Positions 11,618 to 23,054 of a stretch of DNA of 64,000 nucleotides are shown here, one piece after another. The position numbers and the translations under genes were made by a program. The stretch comes from Zanthoxylum bungeanum (Eukaryota; Streptophyta; Magnoliopsida; Sapindales; Rutaceae): positions 62,001 to 126,000 of the forward strand of contig SKCR01015040.1 in assembly GCA_019454045.1 (NCBI GenBank). The letters are read 5' to 3'. The number at the start of each line of letters is the position of its first letter. The stretch's first letter is position 1. The notes beneath the pieces are model-generated. The model saw only the letters and a program-made list of their open reading frames with translations. It did not search any database and was not told the origin of the DNA.

Positions 11618-12271
11618 TTAAAGGTTAAGATCCATATTTATCTGACGTTTCTTACCACGATCATTATCTGACCAGTTTATCTTGGAAAGGATAGGGTCAA
11701 TTTGTGGTTCAAAGGCTAACAGTTGGTCAATTAAATCATGGGCTGTTCTGGCAGTGAAGAGGATATCTTTTACAGGTTTTGAAAGGAATCCATTTCTCCG
11801 GGCATCATCAAGAAACACACAAAGAAAATTATAAAATCCATCAGCGTTAAACAGTTCAATTGGTTTCTGGTGTATGTTCAAGTTCGCCCAATATAACACT
11901 ATAAAGATTTCCTCCATTGTGCCCAAGCCACATAGCAAAGCAATAAAAGCATCAGCACGATTAATCATTTCAACAAGTCGTTCGGACATACCTGGCACGA
12001 TGCATTCATCTCCGTTTGATGGTCCTATAAGATTTACCTCTGCCAAAGGTTTTGGGATGATTCCTAAAACTTGACTTCCTCCTTCCTGTACGGCCCTTGA
12101 AACGTACCCCATTAGTCCAAGATTGCCACCGCCATATACTAGGTGCATATTCCTTTCAGCTATGACTCTACCCAATTCTTGTGCTGCCGCAACGAACTCT
12201 GGCTTAGAACCAACACTAGTACCGTAAAACACACAGATGTTTACAACTCGTCTTCTTGAAGTTTCTTCCAT
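11618..12271 (-). CDS. LOG-family (cytokinin riboside 5'-monophosphate phosphoribohydrolase-like) ORF carried by element A
   Basis: This is an uninterrupted 217-codon ORF without introns. The family releases active cytokinin bases from their nucleotide precursors. Visible family features are the N-terminal NICVFYGTSVG stretch (11-21), LVYGGGNLGLMG (44-55), the SER segment with the family arginine (98), a degraded active-site loop reading LCGLGTMEE (113-121; the family norm begins PGG), and a Rossmann-like core to about residue 190. The C-terminus adds a basic DRGKKRQ run and ends MDLNL. By eye it differs from the element B copy at about 41 of 217 positions. Host LOG genes have several introns, so this is a retro-captured copy. 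Loss of the PGG residues suggests that this copy is enzymatically impaired. It lies between the pol remnant and the 3' LTR. Confidence 0.88.
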   Translation of the reverse strand: MEETSRRRVVNICVFYGTSVGSKPEFVAAAQELGRVIAERNMHLVYGGGNLGLMGYVSRAVQEGGSQVLGIIPKPLAEVNLIGPSNGDECIVPGMSERLVEMINRADAFIALLCGLGTMEEIFIVLYWANLNIHQKPIELFNADGFYNFLCVFLDDARRNGFLSKPVKDILFTARTAHDLIDQLLAFEPQIDPILSKINWSDNDRGKKRQINMDLNL

Positions 12272-12539
12272 TATTTTATTATTTTATTTTTTTATTTCTT
12301 AAATCTGGATGTCTTCAAGAGTGCAATGACGAGCTGAATTTATAGAACCTGAAAAGGGTGAGTAATAATAGCACTAGTACCTGCCAATTGACAATTATTA
12401 GCTAAACAGTAAAATTTATCGTGAAAGTCAGAAAATCTGGATCCTGTCGGTGAAAATTAAGAAAATCGTAATCGAAAAGCAAATCAAAGCAAATATTTAA
12501 GGCAACGGAATTGTGTACGCAATACGCCACTCCATTGGT

Positions 12540-12640
12540 ATATAAATTCATTAGGATGCGTATTAAGAATCCATTCCTTACTCAGCCATCACTAATGAAA
12601 TAAATCTCATCCTTGTTATTGCCAAACACCATTCCTCCTA
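12540..12640 (-). pseudogene. Decayed tail of the cysteine-rich accessory ORF in element A
   Basis: Read on the minus strand, this stretch aligns by eye with 51765-51895 of element B (shared ATGGTGT, TTCATTAG, GATGGCT, GAGTAAGGA blocks), the second half of B's cysteine-rich ORF. The cysteine cluster and N-terminal half are absent here and the frame is broken. This shows that the common ancestor of A and B had both accessory ORFs. Confidence 0.6.
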
Positions 12641-12689
12641 TCTTGCTCTACCTTAAATGTTCCGCTTGTGATTTTCCCTGAAAATATCA

Positions 12690-12917
12690 CACAAAATTAA
12701 AAACTCTACAACATGTATACAAAAAATACAAAAATAAAAATTTAAATGAAAATAAAAATTTTGCATGGGTTGCCTTCCTGCTAGCGCTAAATTTTTCGTC
12801 TTCAGCCAGACGTTACTGAAGTCCATCCGTCAAGGAGGCTTCAATGTGATTTTGGACTTCCGATTAAAGACAATCTCATGACTGTTGCTTTTGAAGAGTC
12901 TTTTCCAGAGATAAAGA
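12690..12917 (-). pseudogene. End-of-pol remnant with conserved TTAGCGCTAGCAGG motif, element A
   Basis: On the minus strand the segment near 12770-12830 reads CTGGCTGAAGACGAAAAATTTAGCGCTAGCAGGAAGGCAACCC. It corresponds to 51345-51385 in element B and 25705-25745 in element C, just after the end of pol or gag-protease. All upstream pol domains are gone. Confidence 0.65.
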
Positions 12918-14742
12918 TGTTGGGCAATTATGACCAATAGCATCACTATTTGTAAAGACATTGTGTTTTTGTAAAATTTAACTATGTGACAAAGGAAATT
13001 GTTATTTTATCATTTTGTAATTGGATTACTTGGATATATAAATGATAAAAGTCCTTATGATTAGTTCCGGATTAATAAGATATGAGATAGTATTAATCCA
13101 CGAATGGTTTAATCATTAAATATCCATAGTCGTAGTATTATTGAGACTGGACATCGATAATGCGAAATAGACTAGTATTACACTTGTGCGCGTTATGGAA
13201 GCTTAACTGCATAGTTCTCATATATTTAAATATTGAATACTTATGCAAGTGTGATATGAGGTTCTGTTAGACGTTGGACCGGGAACAGCTTCGCTCTGGG
13301 TAGACCCCTCAGAATCCCATTGGTAGTATGACTATGTGTCTATGGGAATCCAAATCAGGGTAGGTGTATGTGGTTTTAACCTAAGGCTTGCATCGCTAAT
13401 ACTTGCGACAATCAGTACGCTTTGGTTTTGGTCGTCCGGAGCTTTAACATGTTCTGTGTACGCCTCTTTTGGGTTTATTGAGAATCGTAGTGTATTGGGT
13501 GTGATGTCAAGATGGAAGTATCACTTCATTCATATGGAGACGATGATCACGCAGGGATACATAACTAGTACTCTTAAATGCTGCAGCTATCAGGATAGTA
13601 TAACTGGGTCATGATTATCCGATTACATAGACTAGTTGTTTGTAATCCGATATATGCTTCATACGGGGCAGACACAATTCTAGCCCCAAGCCTAGCATGT
13701 GACATCCGATACTGGATCGTAATACGCAATATATAGTATACTATGCCTGATAAAGATTATATATTCCTCGTTGAATATTTCTGGAGAATTGGGTAGGCAC
13801 GGTGCTTTGCTAGAAGCCAACCACGTCTTGTAAATCGGTAAGAACGTGATACGCGGTACGCACGTGTTCGGATAGTCCGATGACCATATTTACTGCCAAT
13901 ATATCCATGGATCTCTTGGGTCACTTCCCAAAGGCTCACCGATGACATTTGACTCGAACAGAATTAATCTGAGATTAATTAGGAGAGAGAAAATTAATCT
14001 GGGATTAATTGCGGTAAGAATTTATCTGGGATAAAATTCGAATAGAAGAGAGAACGTGATTAATTTGGAATTAATCGATTAAACAATATATTAGATATAT
14101 TAATTGAAATCGGATTTCAATGCGGAATTAAAATTGGATTTTAATTCGGGCAAACGAATTAATTTGGAATTATTTCGTGAGGGACTTTCATAATAATTTT
14201 ACTAGGCATTATTATTTAATTAAATTGGATTTAATTACGTCGCAACGCTAAATTCATTTATTCAAAATAAACCAACCCGAGTCCAAAGTGTGTTGTGTAA
14301 GCCAAATATATTTGGAATTAAATGAGTGGGACCCATGATTTACATCAAAAGTCACTATTTTTGATGTTGGTGGTTGAAATAGTAAATGTGGCATTTACTT
14401 CTCATATCTACCACCACTTTGAAAGTTAACACACAATTTAACTTTGGTATTAGTTTTGGAAAACTACTATTCCTCTTTCTCTCTCTTTGGGCGTGAATGT
14501 TCATTCCTCTCCATTGATTTTTGCTTCAAAAATTTTCAAAGCTAGTACTTATTGAGTCTTGTGAGGTGATAGGGAAACTCACCCTTGAGTTTGGAATTCA
14601 AAAGAAAGCTTGGAGCTTCCAACATATAAAGAAAGTTTCGAATTTCTCATCCGTTCATTGTAAGTATATTCTGCAACTTACTTGATTATGCACACTTAGA
14701 ATCATGTTTAGGAGACCTTGGGATGTCTTGGACAAACTAACA
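12918..14742 (+). repeat. 5' LTR of element D
   Basis: It begins TGTTGGGCAATTATGACC and ends ACTAACA just before the primer-binding site. It is the same family as the LTRs at 23055, 32912, 39529, 60026 and 62551. Confidence 0.9.
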
Positions 14743-14743
14743 A

Positions 14744-14756
14744 TGGTATCCTGAGC
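14744..14756 (+). promoter_or_regulatory. Primer-binding site of element D
   Basis: TGGTATCCTGAGC lies one base after the 5' LTR. It is a slightly mutated match to the 3' end of initiator tRNA-Met used by most plant copia elements (compare the intact TGGTATCAGAGCC in element G). Confidence 0.8.
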
Positions 14757-16995
14757 TACCTAAACTTGATTTAAAATCTAGGGTTTATGGACTTTAATTT
14801 GGGGATTTTGCTTGGAGCTTATAATTTTCCAAATTGATTGTGTGGTTATGGTTGGATGATGATAACTTGGAGTTATGCATGATTGGATTTGTGAAATTTG
14901 ATTGGATCAAAGTTTCCCTAAATTCCTTATTGTGGCCGAATGTATACCCTAGAATGCTCATGGTGATTTTTTTTTTTGAAAATTAGACAATTGGATATAT
15001 TTAAAGCATGAAATAAATCTTGTATGTTGATTTAATTGGATTGAAATCAAATTGAGTGTTATTTTATGCAATTACCGTGAGATTAAGCATGTTAGAATGG
15101 ATTGATTTTGCCTCAATTTTGTGTTGGACGTGAATTTGAGAAATAAAGTATGATTAATTTGATTAATTGATGTTTTGGAAATATTAATTAATCAATTAAT
15201 TATGGTAATTACACTTTAATTAAATTAATGTGATATTTGGAATATTATGTTAATAATAAATTAGTCTTTAAATTGGATTGGACTAATTTGTTATATTAGG
15301 GCTAATGGGCTTGGTTGGGCCAAGTTTGGTTTTGGACAATTGGGTTGGATCCAATTGGGCCTAAAACCATTTCCATAAAGTCCAAATATGACTTTTAGGC
15401 CTTTAAAAAAAATTTTAATTGGGCCTAAATTGATTTTTGGCATATGGTGATTCCTATTTGGGCCTTGGCATTTTGGGTTTGATCCATTATGGCCAAAGCC
15501 CATTCGTAAAGAATTAATTGAAAGCCCATTGGACTTTAATTGAATAGTGTTGGATGCTAATTGGGCCTTTGAGACCCATTTAGATTGGATTTGGAATCAA
15601 GTCTAAAAGGCACTATTATAAGTGTAATTATTTAATTTGGAATTAAATATGAATTAGTATTGGATATATTTTAAATTGGATTTAAAATTGTAGTTCGATA
15701 TAATTCAAGAATACGTAGTTTGAGTATTTATTCATAAACGAGTTGGACTCGCGCAAATCAAATCGTTGTATGAACATTGGATGGTCATTAATTCAAAGAT
15801 TAATTAATTGAATTAGATTGATTGAACAACATGCTTTGTGTGAATACTTGATGTATTTGTATGAATAATATATATCAGATGGATATTAGTCGGGTGGGGC
15901 AATTTTGGAAATTGTTGTAATAAATTTGGAATTTATTAAATTGGACCTGCGTGTCCAGCCTATCATCTCTTTACTCTTTGTATTTCTCTTCTCACCAATT
16001 CCCCTCATTTAAATGAGGTTTCTTTAATGTATTATGTAATTGGATAGAAGTATGTAAAGTGCTAGCGGGAGAGAGGAAATGGAGAGATTTGTTCTAGGAA
16101 AAAAAATGTGTTATATATCCATCCACATATCATTATTAATTTATTCGCGCCTTATTATGCTTTTAGAATGCATGTTTAAGGGTGTATGATGAGACCTAAT
16201 CAAAGATAATAAATTGGTTGCCAATTTACGCGAAAAACCCTCATTATATATTAAGCGTTTTCCTTCCATTGAGTGGTTCTCTCTCAAGATCTAAGATTGG
16301 CTTTGATTTGTTGGCCAAAGTCAAGATCATTGTCCATCGCGGATGTGTTTGAACCATGAAGGCTTTGTTATATATTGCATGTCTTGGGCAGTTGTGACTT
16401 GTTGGCCAAAGTCAATGTCACTTCTTGTTCATCGACGTGGATTACGAAGCTTTCCTACTGTCAATGGGTCGCGCTTAACTGGAATCATTAATCTTGTTGA
16501 GCCAAAGCCAAGGCTTAGTTGATTCAGAGGAAATGGTTAGGAAATATATATTGGATATATATCTTGGACTTGGAGGTTCACCTACCGGATCTATGAATTG
16601 GATGTGATCCAATTGATCTTAGAGATCTACCTAGTTAAGTTTCATACAGCTTGTTGGCCAAAGTCAAGGTTGTGTGTTATTTAACGGGATCCTAGCCCAC
16701 TAGGAAACTAGGTTTCCCGAGTACTCAACAGAGGGTTAGAGGCTCACCGAAAAATAATGGAAGACCCGTATTAGATTTTCAATTTCGTTTAATACTTGCT
16801 AAATACATACTTTTAAATTATTTTCGTCATTATATATTTATATTAGTTGGACTAGTATTTTATTATTTTTATTAAACAATTGGACTACACTCTTATAACT
16901 TTATTTGTAGTTGATTATATAGTCGGACTATAGTAATCATTATATTTGATTATACTCGATATCATTGATTGGATAGTTGGACTATTGCAATCAAG
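14757..16995 (+). other. Leader of element D with repeated GTTGGCCAAAGTCAAG motif
   Basis: About 2.2 kb between the primer-binding site and gag, without a long ORF. It contains several copies of TTGTTGGCCAAAGTCAA (near 16309, 16400 and 16650, with a variant near 16495) and a stretch of TTGGGCC-type repeats (15300-15560). The same motif occurs in the leader of element G on the other strand, so it is a family feature. Confidence 0.7.
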
Positions 16996-17856
16996 ATGGC
17001 TGGAAAGATTAGCGTTATGGACATCGTCATGAGTGATAATGTCTTTAACGACTCCAATTTTCCAGATTGGGAGATGAATCTCAGGATTGTCTTGTGAGCC
17101 GAGAAGTTGCTCTATGTTATAGACAGACCTCTCGGGCCTGAGCCCGAACATGAGCGGGTAGTTGATCATGAGCTTTGGAAGACTCATAGTGATGAAAACT
17201 CAACTGCTCAGTACATCATGCTTGCCGCAATGACCCCTCAATTTCGTTGTCAAAACAAGGGATTGGATCCCTACAACATGATGTTGAAATTGAAGGACCT
17301 TCATAGATCTAATCTTAGATCTCAGAAGTATGAATTGCAAAAGAAACTCTTTCGCTCACGTATGTTAGATGGTACATCTATCGAGCATTATGTGTCATAG
17401 ATGATTGCTGACATCGAACAGCTAGGTCAGCTGGGCATAACCTTCAAGGCTTAGACTTCCATAGATTTGATCTTACAATCTCTGCTCGACTGCTGGAGCG
17501 GGTTCATCATGAACTATAATATGATGAACCAAGAGAAGACTCTTGGAGAGTTGATGGCGATGCTGAAAGAGGTAGAGCCAGAGATTCTGAAGGGTAAGAA
17601 GCGCGAGGCGCATCTTACTTCGACATCTCAGAAGGCCAAGGATTGTTCGAAGGCTTCTGGAGGTGTGAAGAAGAAGAAGAAAAGAAAGGTAAGGCCAAAT
17701 CATCAAAGTCTTCTAGGAAGGCAAAAGACATATCTCAAGATGTCTGCCTACATTGTGGCAAACAGGGTCACTAGAAGCGTGACTGCCGTGAGTACAAGGC
17801 GCACATTAGGAAGTGAAGGCGGGCAAGGCTCCGGCTTCAGGTATGTTTGTTATTGA
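16996..17856 (+). pseudogene. copia gag, element D
   Basis: The frame opens with ATGGCTGGAAAG at 16996 and is broken by stops near 17098, 17398 and 17453. A CCHC zinc knuckle is recognisable near 17741-17785 (CLHCGKQGH, a stop codon, then KRDC), which marks the nucleocapsid part of gag. The frame shifts just after it. A functional gag cannot be made from this copy. Confidence 0.85.
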
Positions 17857-18983
17857 AATAAACATGTCAACTTCTAGTTTTAAAAATTGGATTTTTGATT
17901 CTAGATGTGGTACTCATATATGTACTGATGAGCATGATCTGCAGATTATCAGGAGACTGGCTTCAGGCAAGATTGACTTACGAGTTGGAAATGAGACGAG
18001 AGTCGTTGTTTTGGCTGTAGGGACCTAAGTTTTGGAACTGCCATTGGGGCATGTACTTTCATTATCAGACTGTTATTATGTACTTAGTTTGACTAGAAAC
18101 ATTATCTCTGTATCTTGTTTGACCCAAAGCGGGTATACCTTTGTATTCCAGAACACTGGGTGTTTTGTATATAAAGATGATTTTGAGATATGTACAGCTG
18201 ATGCTAATAATGGTCTTTATATTTTGAATATAAATAAATCTCAAACATATAACATGACAAACAAGAGGCTCAAATTGAGTAAAACAGATGAAACTTATCT
18301 GTGGCATTGTCGTCTGCGACACATTAACAAGACTCATATATCCACTCTTTCGAAGAATGGATACTTGGACAGATGTGATCCTAATTCATATGACGTCTGC
18401 GAATCTATTTTATTAGGCAAAATGCCTAAAACGCCTTTTAGCGGTAAATGTGTACGTGCCACCGAACTGTTAGTCCTCGTTCATAGTGACGTATGAGGCC
18501 CATGTCTAGCCAGGCTATAGGTGGATATGAATACTTCGTAACCTTTACGGATGATGCATCAAGTTATGGTTATGTGTATCTTATTAGACACAAGTCGAAA
18601 ACTTTTGAGAAATTCAAAGAGTTTCGACACGAAGTAGAAAAACTGACCGTTAAAAATATTAAAACATTACGGTCGGACCGTGGTGGAGAATACTTGAGCA
18701 ATGAGTTTCTCGATTACCTGAAAGAATATGGTATTCTTTCACAGTGGACTCCTCCCGGAACACCTCAGTTGAATGATGTGTCCGAACAGAGAAACCGAAC
18801 TTTGTTAGACATGGTAAGGTCTATGATGAGTCGCACTGAGCTACCAATTTCCTTATGGGGATACACATTGAACTGTGCAATACTTATTTTGAATAAGGTT
18901 TCATCAAAGTCTGTTGGATAGACTCCATTTGAAATATGGACAGGAAAGAAACCAGATTTCTCATTCCTGAAGATTTGGGGCAT
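17857..18983 (+). pseudogene. copia protease and integrase, element D
   Basis: The protease active site is present as WIFDSRCGTHIC (about 17890-17925), where the usual D-S/T-G reads D-S-R. After a stop near 18026 comes the integrase: an HHCC-like zinc region (LWHCRLRHINK), then the catalytic core with VTFTDDASSYGYVY, LRSDRGGEYLS and SEQRNRTLLD carrying the D, D and E residues. Stops at about 18494 and 18919 and frame changes break it. It lies directly upstream of the INT C-terminal part. Confidence 0.88.
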
Positions 18984-19428
18984 ACGTTAAACGTTTGGAT
19001 GGTACCAAACTAGAACCCAAATCGGATAAGTGCATATTTGTAGGTTATCCTAGGGAAACCAAAGGAAATTACTTCTACAACCCACAAGAGAACAAGGTAT
19101 TTGTTGCTCTCCATGCGGTTTTCCTCGAAAGGGAATTCCTTAATGCAGTGGTAAGTGAGAGGAAAGTAAAACTCGATGACAATAAGAGTGATACTATTCC
19201 TGACACCGACTCCCTCACAGAACGCGAACAGTTCATCAAGGATGAGACTGTACCACAATCTTCTAATACACAAGAACCGCGTTGGTCGAAGAGAGTCAGA
19301 AAACAACCTGAGAGGTATGTGTTTCTGATCTCATCTCATGTGGATATTAATCTTATTGAGGAAGACGAGCCAGCTACATATGAGGAAGCGATACAAGGTA
19401 TCGACTCCGCTTTATGGCAAGAGGCCAT
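18984..19428 (+). pseudogene. copia integrase C-terminal region and start of RT, element D
   Basis: The frame includes the conserved copia GYPRETKGNYFYNPQENKVFV stretch followed by a variable acidic linker and the beginning of the RT region (EPATYEEAIQGIDSALWQEA). It is cut at 19428 by insertion of element C and resumes at 28468 with ATGAAGTCCGAAATGGATTC. Confidence 0.88.
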
Positions 19429-20831
19429 TGATAAGTGCATGAAAATGTACTTTGAAACATCACTTATTCGGATTTATTGTTAAGTATTTAGTTCTATATT
19501 TTATACTTTATTATATAATTTTTATTATTACATTAATTTCGATTATATTTATTATTTAAGTTAATTTAATTATCATTGTAGGAATTAAAATAGAGAAGTC
19601 ACGTGAAGAATAAAAGCAAAGAGTTGACTGGGTTTCAGCGTGAATATGCATGCATTATATAGTAAAGAAATCGGCAACTTGAACAAGAGAGAGCAACGTT
19701 AATACACAAAGCATTCAACGTGAAGATTAGGTTTTTTTGTCAAGGGCTGAGTGCTTAATTAAAAAAAAATAAACAAAGGCAGTGCGGCGCATAATAAAAA
19801 GGGAAAGAAAGACGTGGCTACTAGAGAAGGTTAGGGTTTCATTATTAAAAGGCAAGCTGCGCAAATACAAACGGGAAGCAAGCGGCTGTGCAACAAATAC
19901 AAAAAATATTAAAGAAAATAAGGGAAGCAGCAGCGCCGAATAGAAAAATCAAGAGAGCTGCGCATAAAATCCGGGGGCTGCGCATAAAATCCAGGGGCTG
20001 CACAAGACAACCAGAGCAGAGAGTGCCGAGAAGAAAGAGAGCAGTGCCGAGAGTTCAGAGAAGAAATCAAAGCCCAGAAGCCGGGACGCGTAGCCTTGAT
20101 GATTCAGAGTGATATGTCTCTCCAATCCCAGGCTAGTTTTATTTCTTTTATGAGGAACTATTCCCCTAGGCAAAGTTAGGGATGAACTGTAATGTTTGAT
20201 TTTTATTATTTATGTTTTTAATTCCTAAAAAATACCTTTTAATCGTTTAATAAAATTGATGTTTATTATTTTCTATTATCTTTCGGTTTATTAATCCATA
20301 AATTGTATTTTGTCAAATCCCATATAGATCCAGTCATGCTTCTTCTATGTGTGGTTTGCGAATTCAACTGTGACTGGTAAAGTTGTTTTGCGTGTTGGTC
20401 TTCTGCTGCAGTATTGCCTGATGGTATATTGTCGACGTTAGATAACTCGTAACGATGATTTTTGTGTGCTGTTAACATAGAGAAAATAATTATTAATTAC
20501 CTTAGAATTTAATATGCGTAGAATTGAATATATTCCGGTTGTTGGTTTGGGATGTGAAACCCTCAACTGAGTAGTAATAGGAATTAATAACTGAATATAG
20601 GAGTTTGATGCAAGAGGGATTCCCGACGCTTTGCTACTTTTCTCTGCCGTTATCTTTTATCATCTTTTCATTATTTCATTTATCTTTACTTTAATTCCAA
20701 ATTTATCATTTTATTTATTAAGTTACCGTTAACGTTTTTGTTTGAGTAAATTAGTTCATGTAACCATCTCTCTGAGGAATCGACACCCCAGCTATACTGC
20801 GATAAGCTCAAGCTATTTTTGGGGGTAATCA
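19429..20831 (+). repeat. 5' LTR of element C
   Basis: It matches 27083-28467 with scattered differences and starts TGATAAGTGC. Confidence 0.92.
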
Positions 20832-20836
20832 AAATT

Positions 20837-20856
20837 TGGCTTCGTTGCCGAGGAGA
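20837..20856 (+). promoter_or_regulatory. Probable primer-binding site of element C
   Basis: TGGCTTCGTTGCCGAGGAGA follows the 5' LTR by five bases. It resembles the TGGCGCCGTTGCCGGGGA site of elements A and B with several changes, so it is either a mutated tRNA-Asp-type site or one fitted to another tRNA. Confidence 0.55.
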
Positions 20857-21126
20857 CGGTTTGCAAACAAAAGAGGCAGGTTTGCTTAGTCAACAACGAA
20901 GCGGTAACCTCGTTCCTTCTTTATTTTTTTTTGTTATCTATTTTATTTACTTATTTTATTTTTATTTCAGTTTTAATTTTATTTATTTTAATTGATTCTT
21001 TTAATTCTAGTCTTTTATTTTTGTGTTAATTTATTTTATTTCAATTTTAGTTTAGTTTTTTATTACTTAATTTATTTAATTTTATTTATATTTATATTTT
21101 TCTCGTATTATTTGAACTTAAATTGC

Positions 21127-22600
21127 ATGTCTAGACGTAGGGATATATTTGGTAGATTTGTTAGGACTGAAGAAGAAAGCTCAGATTTTGAGAACACATT
21201 TGAAAATCCTTTTTCTACACCATCTGCGTCTAGCGCACATAATATGAGTGAATACGAGAGACCACCTAGGAGGACTCTTGAAGAGTACCTCTACCCAACT
21301 CGCACAGCTACACCTTCGTGCATCATGTTTCCCCATATGCACCACACATAGACTTTAGGCCTGGAATGATACAGTATCTTCCAACTTTTCACGGTTTAGA
21401 GAGCGAGAATCCTTACGTGCACATTAGGGAGTTTGAAGAGGTAGTAGCAACCTTCCATGACCGTTTTGGGACTACCGACACAATTAGACTTAAGTTCTTT
21501 CCCTTTGCCTTTAAGGATAGAGCTAAGAGCTAGTTGTATTCTTTGTGACCTAGGTTAATAGGATCGTGGGGCGAGATGACTCATGTATTTTTCGACAAAT
21601 ATTTCCCACACCATAAGACAAATGCCCTAAAAAGAAAAATCTCCACCTTCTCCCAGAGAGACAGTGAGACCCTTTATCAAACGTGGGAGCGGTATAAGGA
21701 GTTGTTAGCTAGTTGTCCCCACCATGGATATGAGAGTTGGCGTTTAGTAAGTTATTTCTATGATGGACTAACCCTTAGAGAGCGTCAATTCGTTGAGACA
21801 ATGTGCAATGGTGAGTTTATCCGAAAGGACCCTGATGAGGCACTCGAGTATTTAGATGACCTAGCTAAGAAATCTCATACTTGGACTGGACCCAATGCCG
21901 TAGATAACACTGATAGGACACCCACTTCTTCTAGCATAAGCTTACAACACTTTAGGGAAGATGATAGCCTTAAGACACAAGTTGAGCTGTTAACTAGACA
22001 GATATGAGCCTTAATAGCCAAAGACAGCAAGACAATGCATTCAGTAGCCCAGCTAGAATCTCAAGAGTGTCCGGTATATGGTGAGATGAGAGGAACATAT
22101 GAAGAACAATGCCATGCATTAGGGATGTATCAGAACCCTTACATACCGTACCCAGACACCTATAATCCTAGTTGGAGGAACCACCCCAACCTTAGTTGGA
22201 AGCAAAAGTCTCATCAGCCGAGTCAAACACCACTACCTAGAGGTTATAGTGCCCCTCAATATCACATACATGCTGTTCCTAAGACTTCTTTAGAGGATAT
22301 TATGCAAGCATTCATAGAGGCCCAGAAAGCAACTATGGAAGTCTAGAAAGCATTTGTGGAGACCCAGAGTAAAACCAATCAGAGGTTTGAGTCATTGATA
22401 GCTCAGGTAGCGGAAGATAATAAGGAAATAAAGTGCCAAATCTCTAAATTGACTAATGTCCTGAGTGTGCACGAACAAGGAAAATTCCTATCTCAAACTC
22501 AACCAAATCCACAAGGCCAACACATGGCACATGTTGATCATGAAGCAGCCAATGTAAAGGGTGTAATGCCATATTCACTAGGAGTGGTACGGAGGTAAGC
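21127..22600 (+). pseudogene. gypsy gag, element C
   Basis: The reading frame starts at MSRRRDIFGRF (21127) and carries the retrotransposon gag core: YLPTFHGLESENPYVHIREFEE, then a run of FFPFAFKDRAKS and FFDKYFPHHKTNALKR. It is broken by stops near 21348, 21531, 22005 and 22344. The segment SWRNHPNLSWK near 22170-22200 matches the same motif in the gag of element B. No zinc knuckle was seen. Confidence 0.85.
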
Positions 22601-23054
22601 TTGCAGGACACGTCCAAAACCATAGATGACCCCAAAGATAGTGGTATAGGTACCCCTCAGAAAGAACCAGTGCCATATTTCCAACCAAGAGTACCTTTCC
22701 CACAAGCAATTAGGCCCATTGCGAGAGCTCTAGACCCAAATGGTGAGATCCTAGAGCATTCGAAGCAAATAAAGATCAACCTTTCGCTATTACATGTGAT
22801 AAAACAAATTCCTACTTATGCGAAGGTGTTGAAGGATCTATGCACCATTAAGAGAAAACATAATGTGAAAAAGACTGAATTCTTGACAGAGCAGGAAAGT
22901 ACAATAATTGAACAGAGGACTCCGCCAAAGTATAAACATCCGGGATGTCCTACCATAACCTGCCACATTGGCACCCATGAGTTTGGTCAAGCATTATTAG
23001 ATTTAGGTGCTAGTGTTAATCTCATGCCATATTCGATTTATGTACAGTTAGGGC
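22601..23054 (+). pseudogene. gag-protease, first part, element C
   Basis: It contains the linker before protease and the active-site motif LLDLGASVNLMPYSIY (D-L-G-A is the Athila-type version of the retropepsin triad). It is cut at 23054 by solo LTR F and continues at 25072. Confidence 0.85.

Noticed and set aside
11618..12271. LOG-like ORF as an ordinary host LOG gene
   Set aside because: It is intronless, sits between a pol remnant and an LTR, and has a partner at the same place in element B. Captured cargo explains this better.
13336..13614. ORFs repeated at 13336, 23469, 40819 and 61312 (MSMGIQIRVGVCGFNLRLASLI-type)
   Set aside because: They fall at the same place in each copia LTR of the D/F/G family and reflect LTR sequence, not a gene.
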